This document shows positions 56,564 to 64,000 of a stretch of 64,000 bases of DNA, in pieces. The notes under the pieces were generated by a model. The model worked only from the letters and a program-made list of their open reading frames with translations. It was not told where the DNA came from and did no database searches. This DNA comes from Cytophagales bacterium (GTDB taxonomy: Bacteria; Bacteroidota; Bacteroidia; Cytophagales; Spirosomataceae), in contig JANSYO010000013.1 in NCBI GenBank assembly GCA_024742395.1, forward strand, positions 1 through 64,000. Direction: 5' to 3'. The number at the start of each line of letters is the position of its first letter. Position 1 is the first letter of the stretch. The translations under genes were made by a program, and so were the position numbers.

Positions 56564-57613
56564 TTGAAAATGTCATTTAAAAAAATAAGAACAGTCCTGT
56601 TACTCCCCTTACTGTCAATAAACTCTCTTATTGCTCAAGATCTTTCTGTGAAATATGCTGAAACCATTACTCAGGATGATCTTAAAATGCATCTCAGTTA
56701 CATAGCCTCGGATGAATTAGAGGGCAGAGAAACAGGAAAAAGAGGACAATATTTAGCCGCTCTATATCTGGCAGACCAATTTGAAAAATTAGGTCTCACC
56801 AAAATAGTACCTCTCGGAAAGTATCACTCCTACTTTCAATGGTTTAATGTAGCCGCAAAAGGGAAAAGACAAACTTTGCTTGCAAAGGATCAAACCCTAC
56901 CTGATGGATTCGAGGAATTAGCTAGTATGAATGTACTGGGCTTCTTGGAAGGAACCACCAAAAAAGAAGAAGTTATTGTAATTACTGCTCATTATGACCA
57001 TTTGGGAATAGGCAGTAAAGGTGAAATACACAATGGTGCCGATGACGACGGAAGTGGCACTTCTGCAGTATTAGAAATAGCCGAAGCTTTCTCCAAAGCT
57101 AAACAAGATGGCCATGGCCCGGAAAGAAGCATTCTTTTTATGCTTGTAGCAGGAGAAGAAAAAGGATTACTAGGCTCAAAATATTTTGCAGATCATGACC
57201 CGGTAATTCCACTACACAAGATCGTTTGTAATTTAAACATTGACATGATAGGTCGTAAAGACGAGCATCATGAGAGTGATGAATACATCTATATAATAGG
57301 CTCTGATAAAATATCTTCAGAACTACATCGAATCAATGAAGCCGAGAACATAAAACATACTGATTTTTTACTCGACTATACCTACAATGACGAAAAGGAT
57401 CCAAATCGGTTTTACTATCGATCTGACCACTATAATTTCGCAAAGAATGGCATACCTGTAATATTCTATTTTAGTGGAGTTCATGAAGATTATCATAAAC
57501 CCGGAGACGATATTGACAAAATTCTATTCTCGAAATACTCCAAAATAACAAAGCACATTTTTTATACTGCCTGGACTATAGTCAATAAAACGGATAGATT
57601 GATCATTGACTAA
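56564..57613 (+). CDS. M28-family metallopeptidase, secreted
   Basis: A 349-residue zinc aminopeptidase-like protein with signal peptide (cleavage after LINSLIAQ-type sequence, residue ~25). The five expected metal ligands are present in order: His in TAHYDHLG (~142), Asp in NGADDDGSGT (~157), Glu in AGEEKGLLG (~193/194), Asp in NIDMIGRKDE (~221) and His in YRSDHYNFAKNGIPVIFYFSG (~287). Likely a periplasmic or outer-membrane aminopeptidase or carboxypeptidase; substrate unknown. Monocistronic. Confidence 0.92.
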   Translation: MKMSFKKIRTVLLLPLLSINSLIAQDLSVKYAETITQDDLKMHLSYIASDELEGRETGKRGQYLAALYLADQFEKLGLTKIVPLGKYHSYFQWFNVAAKGKRQTLLAKDQTLPDGFEELASMNVLGFLEGTTKKEEVIVITAHYDHLGIGSKGEIHNGADDDGSGTSAVLEIAEAFSKAKQDGHGPERSILFMLVAGEEKGLLGSKYFADHDPVIPLHKIVCNLNIDMIGRKDEHHESDEYIYIIGSDKISSELHRINEAENIKHTDFLLDYTYNDEKDPNRFYYRSDHYNFAKNGIPVIFYFSGVHEDYHKPGDDIDKILFSKYSKITKHIFYTAWTIVNKTDRLIID

Positions 57614-57976
57614 GTTTTATTAGACAATTCAGGGAATTTTATATACATCTCCAATCTATTTTCCGTAATACACGATAACAATGAAAGCCGAGTATAATTA
57701 AAAATGACAGGAGCATCTGATTGAAACCAAGAATATACCTCCTGTTTATTTAAATGATGATTTTGACAATATTCGAAAAGTCCAACAAAATATTATTTGG
57801 AATTAAAAAAAGGCAATGTAAATGTTTTTCGTTCTAAGGTATTTTCCTTAGAATTGCCGAAGTTTTGTTTGATTATTTAGGGCTAAATAGACTCTAAGAA
57901 CTCTTTCAAAACATGTTAAAATTATTTCAAATCATAATTTTTAAGTTTTACAAATACCCTAAAAATTTCTAATCTA
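57614..57976 (+). other. 363-base leader region of the exbB operon with a two-tier hairpin
   Basis: AT-rich, no supported gene. At 57812-57858 an outer helix GGCAA/TTGCC encloses a perfect 8-bp hairpin TTCTAAGG-TATTTT-CCTTAGAA (57832-57853). It lies ~120 bases before the exbB start, so it is either the M28 gene terminator (weak T-run) or a structured leader of the TonB-system operon. No TAnnTTTG -7 box was found here. Confidence 0.45.
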
Positions 57977-58810
57977 ATGGAAAAGAAGACAACTGTTCCT
58001 GCGGCGAACAAGCCGGCAACCAAAAAAGCAGCAAAGCCAAAAAAGTCTGGCGGCCTTAATGCTGCAATCATTATTCCTATTCTTTTAATTCTTGGTATCG
58101 GTATCTGGAAATTTTTACTAGGTGATCCATCTAACTTTGATGAGGCTGGTCATCCGGCAAACATGCTAGGTATTGTTTACTCTGGTGGAGTTATTGTACC
58201 TATCCTTATTACCTGCTTCCTAATTGTTGTCGTTTTCTCTGTAGAACGTTTCATCACAATTGGAAAAGCTTCTGGTAAAGGTAATCTTGATGCCTTCGTT
58301 GGTAAGATTCGTACTATGCTTAACAATGGTCAGCTTGAAGAAGCTATCAAAGAGTGTGACAAGCAGCAAGGAACTGTAGGAAACGTAGCTAAAACAGCTC
58401 TTGCTAAGTACAAGGAGCTTGTGAATGAAAAAGAATTCTCAAAAGATCAAAAATTAGCTGCTCTTCAGAAAGAAGTAGATGAAGCTACTACTTTGGAACT
58501 TCCAATGTTGGAGAAAAACTTATCAATTCTTTCAACTCTAGGTTCTGTGGCTACTCTAATTGCACTACTAGGTACTGTACTTGGTATGATTCGTTCATTC
58601 TTCGCTATTGGTGAAGGTGGTGGAGCTCCAGATGCAGCTGAACTTGCAACGGGTATTGCGGAAGCCCTAATTAACACAGGTCTTGGTATTGGTACATCTG
58701 CTATCGCGATTATCATGTACAACCTGTTCACTGCTAAAATTGATGGCTTAACATTCAAAATCGATGAGATTGGAATGAGCTTGCAGCAAACATTCTCTGC
58801 AAATAATTAA
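57977..58810 (+). CDS. exbB: ExbB/TolQ/MotA-type proton channel protein
   Basis: A 277-residue inner-membrane channel subunit that, with ExbD, uses the proton gradient to energise TonB. An unusual Lys/Ala/Pro-rich cytoplasmic tail (residues 1-25) precedes the first membrane helix (AAIIIPILLILGIGIWKFLL). A second is near VIVPILITCFLIVVVFSVERF, and the conserved last two helices lie at STLGSVATLIALLGTVLGMIRSF and EALINTGLGIGTSAIAIIMYN. First gene of an operon with two exbD genes, tonB and a small membrane protein. Confidence 0.94.
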   Translation: MEKKTTVPAANKPATKKAAKPKKSGGLNAAIIIPILLILGIGIWKFLLGDPSNFDEAGHPANMLGIVYSGGVIVPILITCFLIVVVFSVERFITIGKASGKGNLDAFVGKIRTMLNNGQLEEAIKECDKQQGTVGNVAKTALAKYKELVNEKEFSKDQKLAALQKEVDEATTLELPMLEKNLSILSTLGSVATLIALLGTVLGMIRSFFAIGEGGGAPDAAELATGIAEALINTGLGIGTSAIAIIMYNLFTAKIDGLTFKIDEIGMSLQQTFSANN

Positions 58811-58871
58811 TCAACTAAATTTTTAGTTTTAAGAATTTATTGTTTAACTTTAAGCATTAATCAAAGATAAT

Positions 58872-59462
58872 ATGGCAGCAGTAAAACCAAAACGACACGG
58901 TCCGGCAATGGACATGACAGCGATGTGTGACGTAGCCTTCTTATTGCTTACTTTCTTTATAATGGCCAGTTCATTTAAGAGTGAAGAAACAGTAACGATA
59001 GATACGCCATCATCCATATCAGACGAATTAATCCCTGAGACAGATATATGCATGGTTACAATTGACCCAAACGGTAAATACTATTTCGGTATTACTGATC
59101 CTTCTCAGAGAGACGATTTCGCTAAAGTTCTAAGTGACAAGTATAACCTTGGACTTACGAACGCAGAAATGGTACAATACACTTCTTTAGCTGAAGTAGG
59201 TGTTCCTATGAAGAAACTGAAGAATTATATTGGACTTACAGAGCAACAAAGAGCAAAAGTAGAACTTGAGGGAATTCCTCTTGACTCTGCCAACGCTGAA
59301 CTTGTAGACTGGGTTAAGCTATACGGTGAAACTTTTAGAGGTTCTAAAATTGCGGTGAGAGGTGATGGTAAAACTCCATATCCTGCTCTTAAAAACCTGT
59401 TTGACGAATTTGGAAAGGCAGATTTAAATAAGTTTCAGCTAATCACTAAAACAGAAAACTAA
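58872..59462 (+). CDS. exbD: ExbD/TolR-type protein, first copy
   Basis: A 196-residue protein with one N-terminal membrane helix carrying the essential aspartate (DMTAMCDVAFLLLTFFIMASSF, Asp near residue 24) and a periplasmic domain. The periplasmic part (residues ~50-196) is longer than in E. coli ExbD and differs clearly from the second copy, so the two probably have distinct roles or form hetero-oligomers. Two bases separate its stop from the next exbD. Confidence 0.93.
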   Translation: MAAVKPKRHGPAMDMTAMCDVAFLLLTFFIMASSFKSEETVTIDTPSSISDELIPETDICMVTIDPNGKYYFGITDPSQRDDFAKVLSDKYNLGLTNAEMVQYTSLAEVGVPMKKLKNYIGLTEQQRAKVELEGIPLDSANAELVDWVKLYGETFRGSKIAVRGDGKTPYPALKNLFDEFGKADLNKFQLITKTEN

Positions 59463-59464
59463 AA

Positions 59465-59992
59465 ATGGCAGAAGTAGTAGTAAAAGGTGGCAAAAAAGGA
59501 GCCGGTAAGCCTGATATGACTCCGATGGTGGATTTAGGTTTTCTTTTGATTACGTTCTTTATTTACACCACCACGTTTAGTAAGCCTAATGTTATGGGGT
59601 TTGCTACACCAAAGAAGGAAGATGATCCTGAAGTTACTGAGAAGGTAGATATAAAAGTATCTAATACGATCACAATAATTTTAGGAGAAGATGATAGAGT
59701 ATTTTGGTATCAAGTACCTCTTCAATCTGTAACAGCCGATGATCTTGTTGAAACAGATTACTCAGCTGAAGGGATTAGACAGGCTATTCTGGAAAGAAAA
59801 GCTAAGGCCTTGGATCAAAATGTATGGACTGTAATTATTAAGCCTACAGACGATGCTACCTGGAAAAACACGGTAGATATTCTGGATGAAATGGCCATTA
59901 CAGAAAGTGATAAGAAAGCGGTAGTAGATCTCCAAAGAGTGGAGAAAGAAGCCTACTATACGAAAATCGGTAAACCAATGCCGGTTGAATAA
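59465..59992 (+). CDS. exbD: ExbD/TolR-type protein, second copy
   Basis: A 175-residue protein with the ExbD pattern PDMTPMVDLGFLLITFFIYTTTF (Asp near residue 23) in its single N-terminal helix. A periplasmic domain follows, with NTITIILGEDDRVFWYQ and WTVIIKPTDDATWKNTVDILDEMAI. It diverged from the copy before it; tandem exbD genes are common in Bacteroidota TonB operons. Confidence 0.93.
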   Translation: MAEVVVKGGKKGAGKPDMTPMVDLGFLLITFFIYTTTFSKPNVMGFATPKKEDDPEVTEKVDIKVSNTITIILGEDDRVFWYQVPLQSVTADDLVETDYSAEGIRQAILERKAKALDQNVWTVIIKPTDDATWKNTVDILDEMAITESDKKAVVDLQRVEKEAYYTKIGKPMPVE

Positions 59993-60026
59993 TAAAATTG
60001 AGATAATAATAGTAATCTGATACTAT

Positions 60027-60872
60027 ATGGATCCTAACAAAAGTAACGTAAGTGAAAGCTTAGATGATATTATCTTCAAAACAAGGAATAAGGAGTATGG
60101 TGCCTATTTCCTTAGGAAGAACTATTCTAAGTTTTTAACGAAAGCGGCGGTTTACGGTATCGGTGCATGTTTACTTCTTATTGGAGGAGCTTGGGGCTTT
60201 CAAAAGTTCATAGCCCCTAATCTGGAGAAGGAACAAATCGATGTAGTTGATATTGACCTGTCTGCACTAAATGAAGATTTGGAAGAAGAGGAGCCACCTC
60301 CTCCGCCACCACCACCTGAAGAAGAGCCACCTCCACCTCCACCAGAAGTGAAGCAGGTTCAATTCCTTCCTCCTGAGCCTAAGGCTGATGAAGAAGTAGT
60401 AATTGAAGAGCCGCCTCCAACTATCGAGGAGGTTGAGAAAGCAGTAATCTCTAATAAGGATGTAGAGGGTGATGACGTAACTGACGTTTTCACACCACCA
60501 CCTCCACCACCTCCCGCTGTAACTAAACCTGCCGGTTTAGGAAAGCCTAAGGAAGAAGAGATTTTTACTGCGGTAGAACAACAACCTGAGTTTCCGGGTG
60601 GAACGTCTGAAATGTACAAATATATTGGTAACAATATTAAGTACCCTGCTGCAGCTCAAAGAGCTAACGTATCCGGACGTGTATTCGTGAAGTTCGTGGT
60701 TGAAAAAGATGGTTCAATTGGTAAAATAGATGTTCTTAAAGGAATCGGATTTGGTTGTGACGAAGAAGCTATTCGAGTTATCAAGTCTATGCCAAAGTGG
60801 AATCCCGGACGTCAGAATGGAAAGAACGTTAGAGTATGGTTTACCATGCCTGTGTTCTATCAGTTAGAGTAA
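60027..60872 (+). CDS. tonB: TonB-family energy transducer
   Basis: A 281-residue TonB protein. There is a short cytoplasmic N-terminus, a membrane helix near residues 36-58 (AAVYGIGACLLLIGGAWGFQKF), then two proline-rich periplasm-spanning blocks of E-P-P-P type (residues ~86-112 and ~157-166). The C-terminal TonB domain is at ~190-281 (FPGGTSEMYKYIGNNIKYPAAAQRANVSGRVFVKFVVEKDGSI ... CDEEAIRVIKSMPKWNPGRQNGKNV). It energises outer-membrane receptors such as the three in this window; which ones cannot be told. Shares one base with the next gene (TAATG). Confidence 0.95.
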   Translation: MDPNKSNVSESLDDIIFKTRNKEYGAYFLRKNYSKFLTKAAVYGIGACLLLIGGAWGFQKFIAPNLEKEQIDVVDIDLSALNEDLEEEEPPPPPPPPEEEPPPPPPEVKQVQFLPPEPKADEEVVIEEPPPTIEEVEKAVISNKDVEGDDVTDVFTPPPPPPPAVTKPAGLGKPKEEEIFTAVEQQPEFPGGTSEMYKYIGNNIKYPAAAQRANVSGRVFVKFVVEKDGSIGKIDVLKGIGFGCDEEAIRVIKSMPKWNPGRQNGKNVRVWFTMPVFYQLE

Positions 60873-61090
60873 TGCCGCAAAAGATAGATAATAATAAGCT
60901 GTGGAGGCTTACTAAAATAGCTCTCAATGTAGCTATGGGAATGGTTTATCTAATCATAGGTTTCTTTATCATTAAGAAGCAATGGTTTATTTCCAGTCTC
61001 GATATTACAGTAAGTTATGCACTGGGCGGAGTTTTGATACTCTATGGGGTATTCAGGATTTACCGAGTCTACAGCGAATCTAAAAAATGA
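60872..61090 (+). CDS. Small membrane protein in the tonB operon
   Basis: A 72-residue protein with two predicted membrane helices (IALNVAMGMVYLIIGFFII, about residues 16-34; VSYALGGVLILYGVFRIYRV, about 47-66) and charged ends. No known domain. Its ATG overlaps the tonB stop codon by one base, so it is translationally coupled, and a terminator follows. It may be an accessory of the TonB motor; that is inference from position. Confidence 0.75.
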   Translation: MPQKIDNNKLWRLTKIALNVAMGMVYLIIGFFIIKKQWFISSLDITVSYALGGVLILYGVFRIYRVYSESKK

Positions 61091-61091
61091 T

Positions 61092-61120
61092 AAAAAGGCC
61101 ATCTTCTTGATGGCCTTTTT
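61092..61120 (+). terminator. Intrinsic terminator of the exbBDD-tonB operon
   Basis: A 12-bp stem AAAAAGGCCATC / GATGGCCTTTTT with a five-base loop, starting one base after the stop of the small membrane protein gene. Confidence 0.9.
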
Positions 61121-61189
61121 ATTTAACCAAACTTCATCATAAGAACCTGACGATCCGTTAAATGGTTAGTATAGAAAACAAAACAAATT

Positions 61190-62092
61190 ATGAGATACAT
61201 TTTGCTATTAGCAGTCGCATTTTCTATTGTATCTTGTAATTCTTCTCAAAAAGCTGAAGAGTTACATGTTAATAAAGGTAGAATTACTGTAGCGGCTGAT
61301 GAATCATTCAAACACATAGTAGATGCACAGGTAGCTGCATATAAAGCCCATTATCCTGAAACGGAATTTGATGTTATTTATACACCTGAACAGAAAGCAA
61401 TTGGGCTCATGCTGAGTGATTCAGCTGAACTTGCTGTAGTTTCCAGAGAGCTTACAGCAGAGGAACAAAAGTATTTTACCAGTCGTCAATTAGAATACTT
61501 ACCCGGTAGAATGGCATGGGATGCGGTCGTACTTATTGTCAATAAAGAAAACCCGCTTGAAAAAATTACAACTTCTTCTATTAAAGAAATTCTAGAAGGA
61601 GAGAACACAGAAAGAAAGCTTGTTTTTGATAATAGCAGCTCAAGTAATCTTAACTTCTTGCTCAATTACTTTAACCCTCAGAATCTTTACAGAGAAAATA
61701 TCTTTGCGGCGAATGGAACCTTAGACGTTTTTAACTATATAGAGAAAAATAAAAAGGCCATCGGTGTAATTGGTATGAACTGGATCAGTGATGAAGACCA
61801 TAAAGAATCCAGAGAACTTAGGGAAAGAGTAAAGATATTATCTGTAGGTGAAACTTTAGAAACAGTTTACCAACCTACCCTCTCCACTGTCAGAAAAAGC
61901 GAATACCCATTTATAAAGACCGTTTACCTACATACTACTCAGCACAGATGGGGAGTGGCAAAAGGCTTTGTTCGTTTCGCTTGTTCACAAATTGGGCAAC
62001 TGGTAGTAGAAAAAATGGGATTACAACCCTTTTATTTAATTCCTAAGAAGTACCAAATGTTCGATAGCAAAGAAATTGTTACGACAGAATAA
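61190..62092 (+). CDS. PstS-like substrate-binding lipoprotein
   Basis: A 300-residue lipoprotein (AFSIVSC lipobox, Cys about residue 16). It has the fold pattern of phosphate-type periplasmic binding proteins: RITVAADESFKHIVDAQVAAYKAHYPETEF, ELAVVSRELTAEE, MAWDAVVLIVNKENPLEKIT with SIKEILEG, LNFLLNYF, and IEKNKKAIGVIGMNWI. No ABC transporter genes are adjacent, so it is probably not part of a Pst uptake system. Its position between the TonB operon and a TPR gene suggests a shared envelope function; the ligand is unknown. Confidence 0.82.
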   Translation: MRYILLLAVAFSIVSCNSSQKAEELHVNKGRITVAADESFKHIVDAQVAAYKAHYPETEFDVIYTPEQKAIGLMLSDSAELAVVSRELTAEEQKYFTSRQLEYLPGRMAWDAVVLIVNKENPLEKITTSSIKEILEGENTERKLVFDNSSSSNLNFLLNYFNPQNLYRENIFAANGTLDVFNYIEKNKKAIGVIGMNWISDEDHKESRELRERVKILSVGETLETVYQPTLSTVRKSEYPFIKTVYLHTTQHRWGVAKGFVRFACSQIGQLVVEKMGLQPFYLIPKKYQMFDSKEIVTTE

Positions 62093-62253
62093 TCCCTTTT
62101 ATCTGTTAACATTTCATTTATAAACTATTGATCTAGGAAAAAGTCAAATTAATACTGGAAAAGAGCAGTTACATTTAAAAAACTCTTTCGATACAGTTTC
62201 TTTTTTATTTATTTTGCGAACTCTTTTTTAAAAACAGATAACCTTAACAGGAA

Positions 62254-63975
62254 GTGAAGATGAAGAAAATTATTAAATCACTGTTTTTAGCACTTTCTAC
62301 GGTATTTTTATTCTCCGTAGCAAGTAAAGCTCAGACAGTAGAAGAAGGCTTAAGACACCTTAATGCCGAACGTTACTTAAAAGCTGGTGAAGTTTTTAAT
62401 AAACTAACCACAGCTAATCCAACAGCTGAGAATTATTTTGAGCTTGGCCGTTATTACTTAAATACCGCTGACCCCGCTTCTAATATCAAGGCTGCGGAAG
62501 AAGCTTTCTCTAAAGGTAATGCTTTGGATAAAAACGGTAACCCAATTTCAATGATTGGATTGGCATGGGTAAAAATAGCTCAGAAAGATTTTGCCGGTGC
62601 AAAATTAATTCTTGATGACGTCTTCAAAAAAGGTAAATATGCTAAAGACTCTGAATTACTTTACAGAGCTGGTGAAGGATATGCCATTAAAGGTTTGCCT
62701 AACGATCCTGCAGAAGCCGTTTCTTACATAAACCAGGCTCTTGAAGTTAAAAAAGTAGACAACCCGGAGTATTACATGGTTCTTGCCAAAGCTTACGATA
62801 TTCAAAACGAAGGTGGGGATGCAATGAACGCATTGCAAAACGCCATCAGATTTAACCCAGCTGATAAGGCCTATGTATATTCTTTTATGTCAAGAATCTG
62901 GCTGCAAGGTAAAAACTACAAAGAAGCACAAGATGCTTTCAACAACTCTATTGCTGCGGATGTTGAGCACGCTCCAGCCTACAGATATCAATCATCTTTC
63001 CACCAAACATATCAGAACTGGGATAAAGCTGCAGAAGCTGCAAGTAACTACCTGAAATACAGTGACGGTGATTGTGGAGCGAAATTAAGATATAGCAAGA
63101 TCGCCTTCATTGCGAAAGATTTCGACAATGTTCTAAAGACTTTAAAAGAGATCGAATCTTGCAATGAAGATCCAATTGTTCACAGATTATCAGGTATTGC
63201 TAAGTTTGAATTAGGTAATAGCACAGAAGCTATTAATGATCTAAAAACCTACTTAGACAAAGCGGACAAAGAAGAGATTTTTGGACTTGATTATGGATTT
63301 ATCGGTAGAGCATACCTTGCTCTAGACGATGAAGCAAATGTAGAGTCAAACGAGAAAATGGCTATCGAATACATGGAAAAAGCAATTGCCATGGAAGATA
63401 CCACTTTTGATTACTACACTACTTTAGGTGCACATTTTCAGGAGAAAAAAGATTATCCTCAAGCCGCAAATTTCTACAAGAAGGCTGTAGACACTAAGAA
63501 AAAGCCAGATGGACAAGATTATTTCCGTCTTGGAATCCTGCAATATCAAATCCAGGATTGGCCTAATGCTGATGAGTCTTTTGATAAGGTAATTGAGTCT
63601 TACAAAGATACTTGGGCTCCACCATATATCCTGAGTGCAAGAATTAAGACCTACCGTAACCCGGAAGATACTCTCTATTCTTACCATGAAAGGTATCAGC
63701 AATACTTAGATGTTTTAGGAGATGAAGGGAAGGCTAACCCTCAATTCAAAAGAGATGTAGCTGATGCTTATAAGTACTTAGCTGGTAGAGCAATGGCTGT
63801 TGATAAGGACATTGTAAAAGCTACAGCACTAATTGATGAGTTACTTAAGTATGATCCTGATAATCAGGAAGCTATTCAATTGAAGAATTCAATTAATGGT
63901 ATCGTACCTGAGGAAGAACTGATGGAAGACGGAGTTGCCTCTCCTGATAGCAGTAAAGCTGCCGGAGTGAAGTAA
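62254..63975 (+). CDS. Secreted TPR-repeat protein
   Basis: A 573-residue exported protein (signal peptide ending SVASKAQ at ~residue 27) consisting almost entirely of tetratricopeptide repeats. Units are recognisable at AERYLKAGEVFNKLTTANPTAENYFELGRYYL, LLYRAGEGYAIKG, YMVLAKAYDIQNEGGDAMNALQNAIRFNP, APAYRYQSSFHQTYQNWDKAAEAASNYLK, YTTLGAHFQEKKDYPQAANFYKKAVD and YFRLGILQYQIQDWPNADESFDKVIE. It likely scaffolds a periplasmic complex. Start may be 62254 or the second ATG at 62260. Confidence 0.88.
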   Translation: MKMKKIIKSLFLALSTVFLFSVASKAQTVEEGLRHLNAERYLKAGEVFNKLTTANPTAENYFELGRYYLNTADPASNIKAAEEAFSKGNALDKNGNPISMIGLAWVKIAQKDFAGAKLILDDVFKKGKYAKDSELLYRAGEGYAIKGLPNDPAEAVSYINQALEVKKVDNPEYYMVLAKAYDIQNEGGDAMNALQNAIRFNPADKAYVYSFMSRIWLQGKNYKEAQDAFNNSIAADVEHAPAYRYQSSFHQTYQNWDKAAEAASNYLKYSDGDCGAKLRYSKIAFIAKDFDNVLKTLKEIESCNEDPIVHRLSGIAKFELGNSTEAINDLKTYLDKADKEEIFGLDYGFIGRAYLALDDEANVESNEKMAIEYMEKAIAMEDTTFDYYTTLGAHFQEKKDYPQAANFYKKAVDTKKKPDGQDYFRLGILQYQIQDWPNADESFDKVIESYKDTWAPPYILSARIKTYRNPEDTLYSYHERYQQYLDVLGDEGKANPQFKRDVADAYKYLAGRAMAVDKDIVKATALIDELLKYDPDNQEAIQLKNSINGIVPEEELMEDGVASPDSSKAAGVK

Positions 63976-63978
63976 TTA

Positions 63979-64000
63979 ATGTATTTCATGGAAGAAAAAG
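63979..64000 (+). CDS. Possible start of a further gene, cut by the window edge
   Basis: An ATG at 63979 (or at 63988, reading MEEK) opens a frame that runs off the right edge four bases after the TPR gene stop. Too short to identify. Confidence 0.3.

Noticed and set aside
60359-60634. Minus-strand open frame rich in Gly and Ser opposite tonB
   Set aside because: Antisense shadow of the proline-rich EPPPP blocks of TonB.

Overview
This window is chromosomal DNA of a member of the Bacteroidota, most likely of the order Cytophagales. The evidence is: promoters with a TAnnTTTG -7 box and no clear Shine-Dalgarno sequences; TonB-dependent receptors with carboxypeptidase-like N-terminal domains; an ECF sigma/FecR pair of the Bacteroidetes type; a type IX secretion (T9SS) C-terminal sorting domain; an ExbB-ExbD-ExbD-TonB operon; a eukaryote-like prolyl-tRNA synthetase; and families largely confined to this phylum (DUF2851, DUF1599, BT_3928, GWxTD, head-GIN DUF2807). 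Genes are dense on both strands. I see no rRNA, tRNA, insertion sequence, prophage, integrase or CRISPR array.

Layout. 1-5.7 kb: 5' part of aroA, a small envelope operon (DUF4139, DUF502, unknown secreted protein), an Ldh2-family dehydrogenase, a CBM6-like lipoprotein and a GNAT acetyltransferase. 5.8-13.3 kb: an AguB-type amidase, a TraB-like DUF5694 protein, a stand-alone sufB, a lipoprotein, the queD-lpxB pair and a TonB receptor. 13.3-21.2 kb: an acyl-CoA ligase/thiolase pair resembling staphylococcal VraA/VraB, a six-FN3 T9SS cargo protein, folP, DUF1599, a DoxX-like protein and aroK. 21.2-28.5 kb: a FadL-like porin, a very low-complexity aromatic lipoprotein, proS, a SlyD-like FKBP, metF and a triple-repeat secreted protein. 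28.5-35.5 kb: a cell-surface signalling locus (DUF2807 protein, ECF sigma factor, FecR anti-sigma factor, STN-domain protein, TonB receptor). 35.5-47 kb: CBS protein, a second TonB receptor, an AddA-like helicase-nuclease, cca, DUF2851, pyrF, rfbC, rlmB. 47-53.5 kb: GWxTD protein, group III truncated haemoglobin, metX and metY behind a SAM riboswitch, pabC and pabB. 53.5-64 kb: gcvP, an M28 peptidase, and an ExbB/ExbD/ExbD/TonB/small membrane protein operon followed by a PstS-like lipoprotein and a TPR protein.

The most notable result is a regulatory one. A 13-base motif, ATAGGGG-N15-TTGTC-NN-A, occurs four times with exactly the same spacing. The copies lie upstream of the ECF sigma gene, upstream of the STN-domain gene, upstream of the TonB receptor, and divergently upstream of the DUF2807 gene. 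This looks like the promoter of the encoded ECF sigma factor and defines a four-promoter local regulon. In this locus the signalling (STN) domain normally fused to a FecA-type receptor sits on a separate polypeptide that has no TonB plug or barrel, while the receptor lacks an STN domain. That gives a split-receptor surface-signalling system.

Other points worth attention are a VraB-like thiolase that lacks the second catalytic cysteine, an intrinsic terminator wedged between metY and metX, structured elements in two long intergenic regions, and the conserved-looking TonB/PBP/TPR cluster at the right end. All assignments come from reading the sequence; no database search was run.
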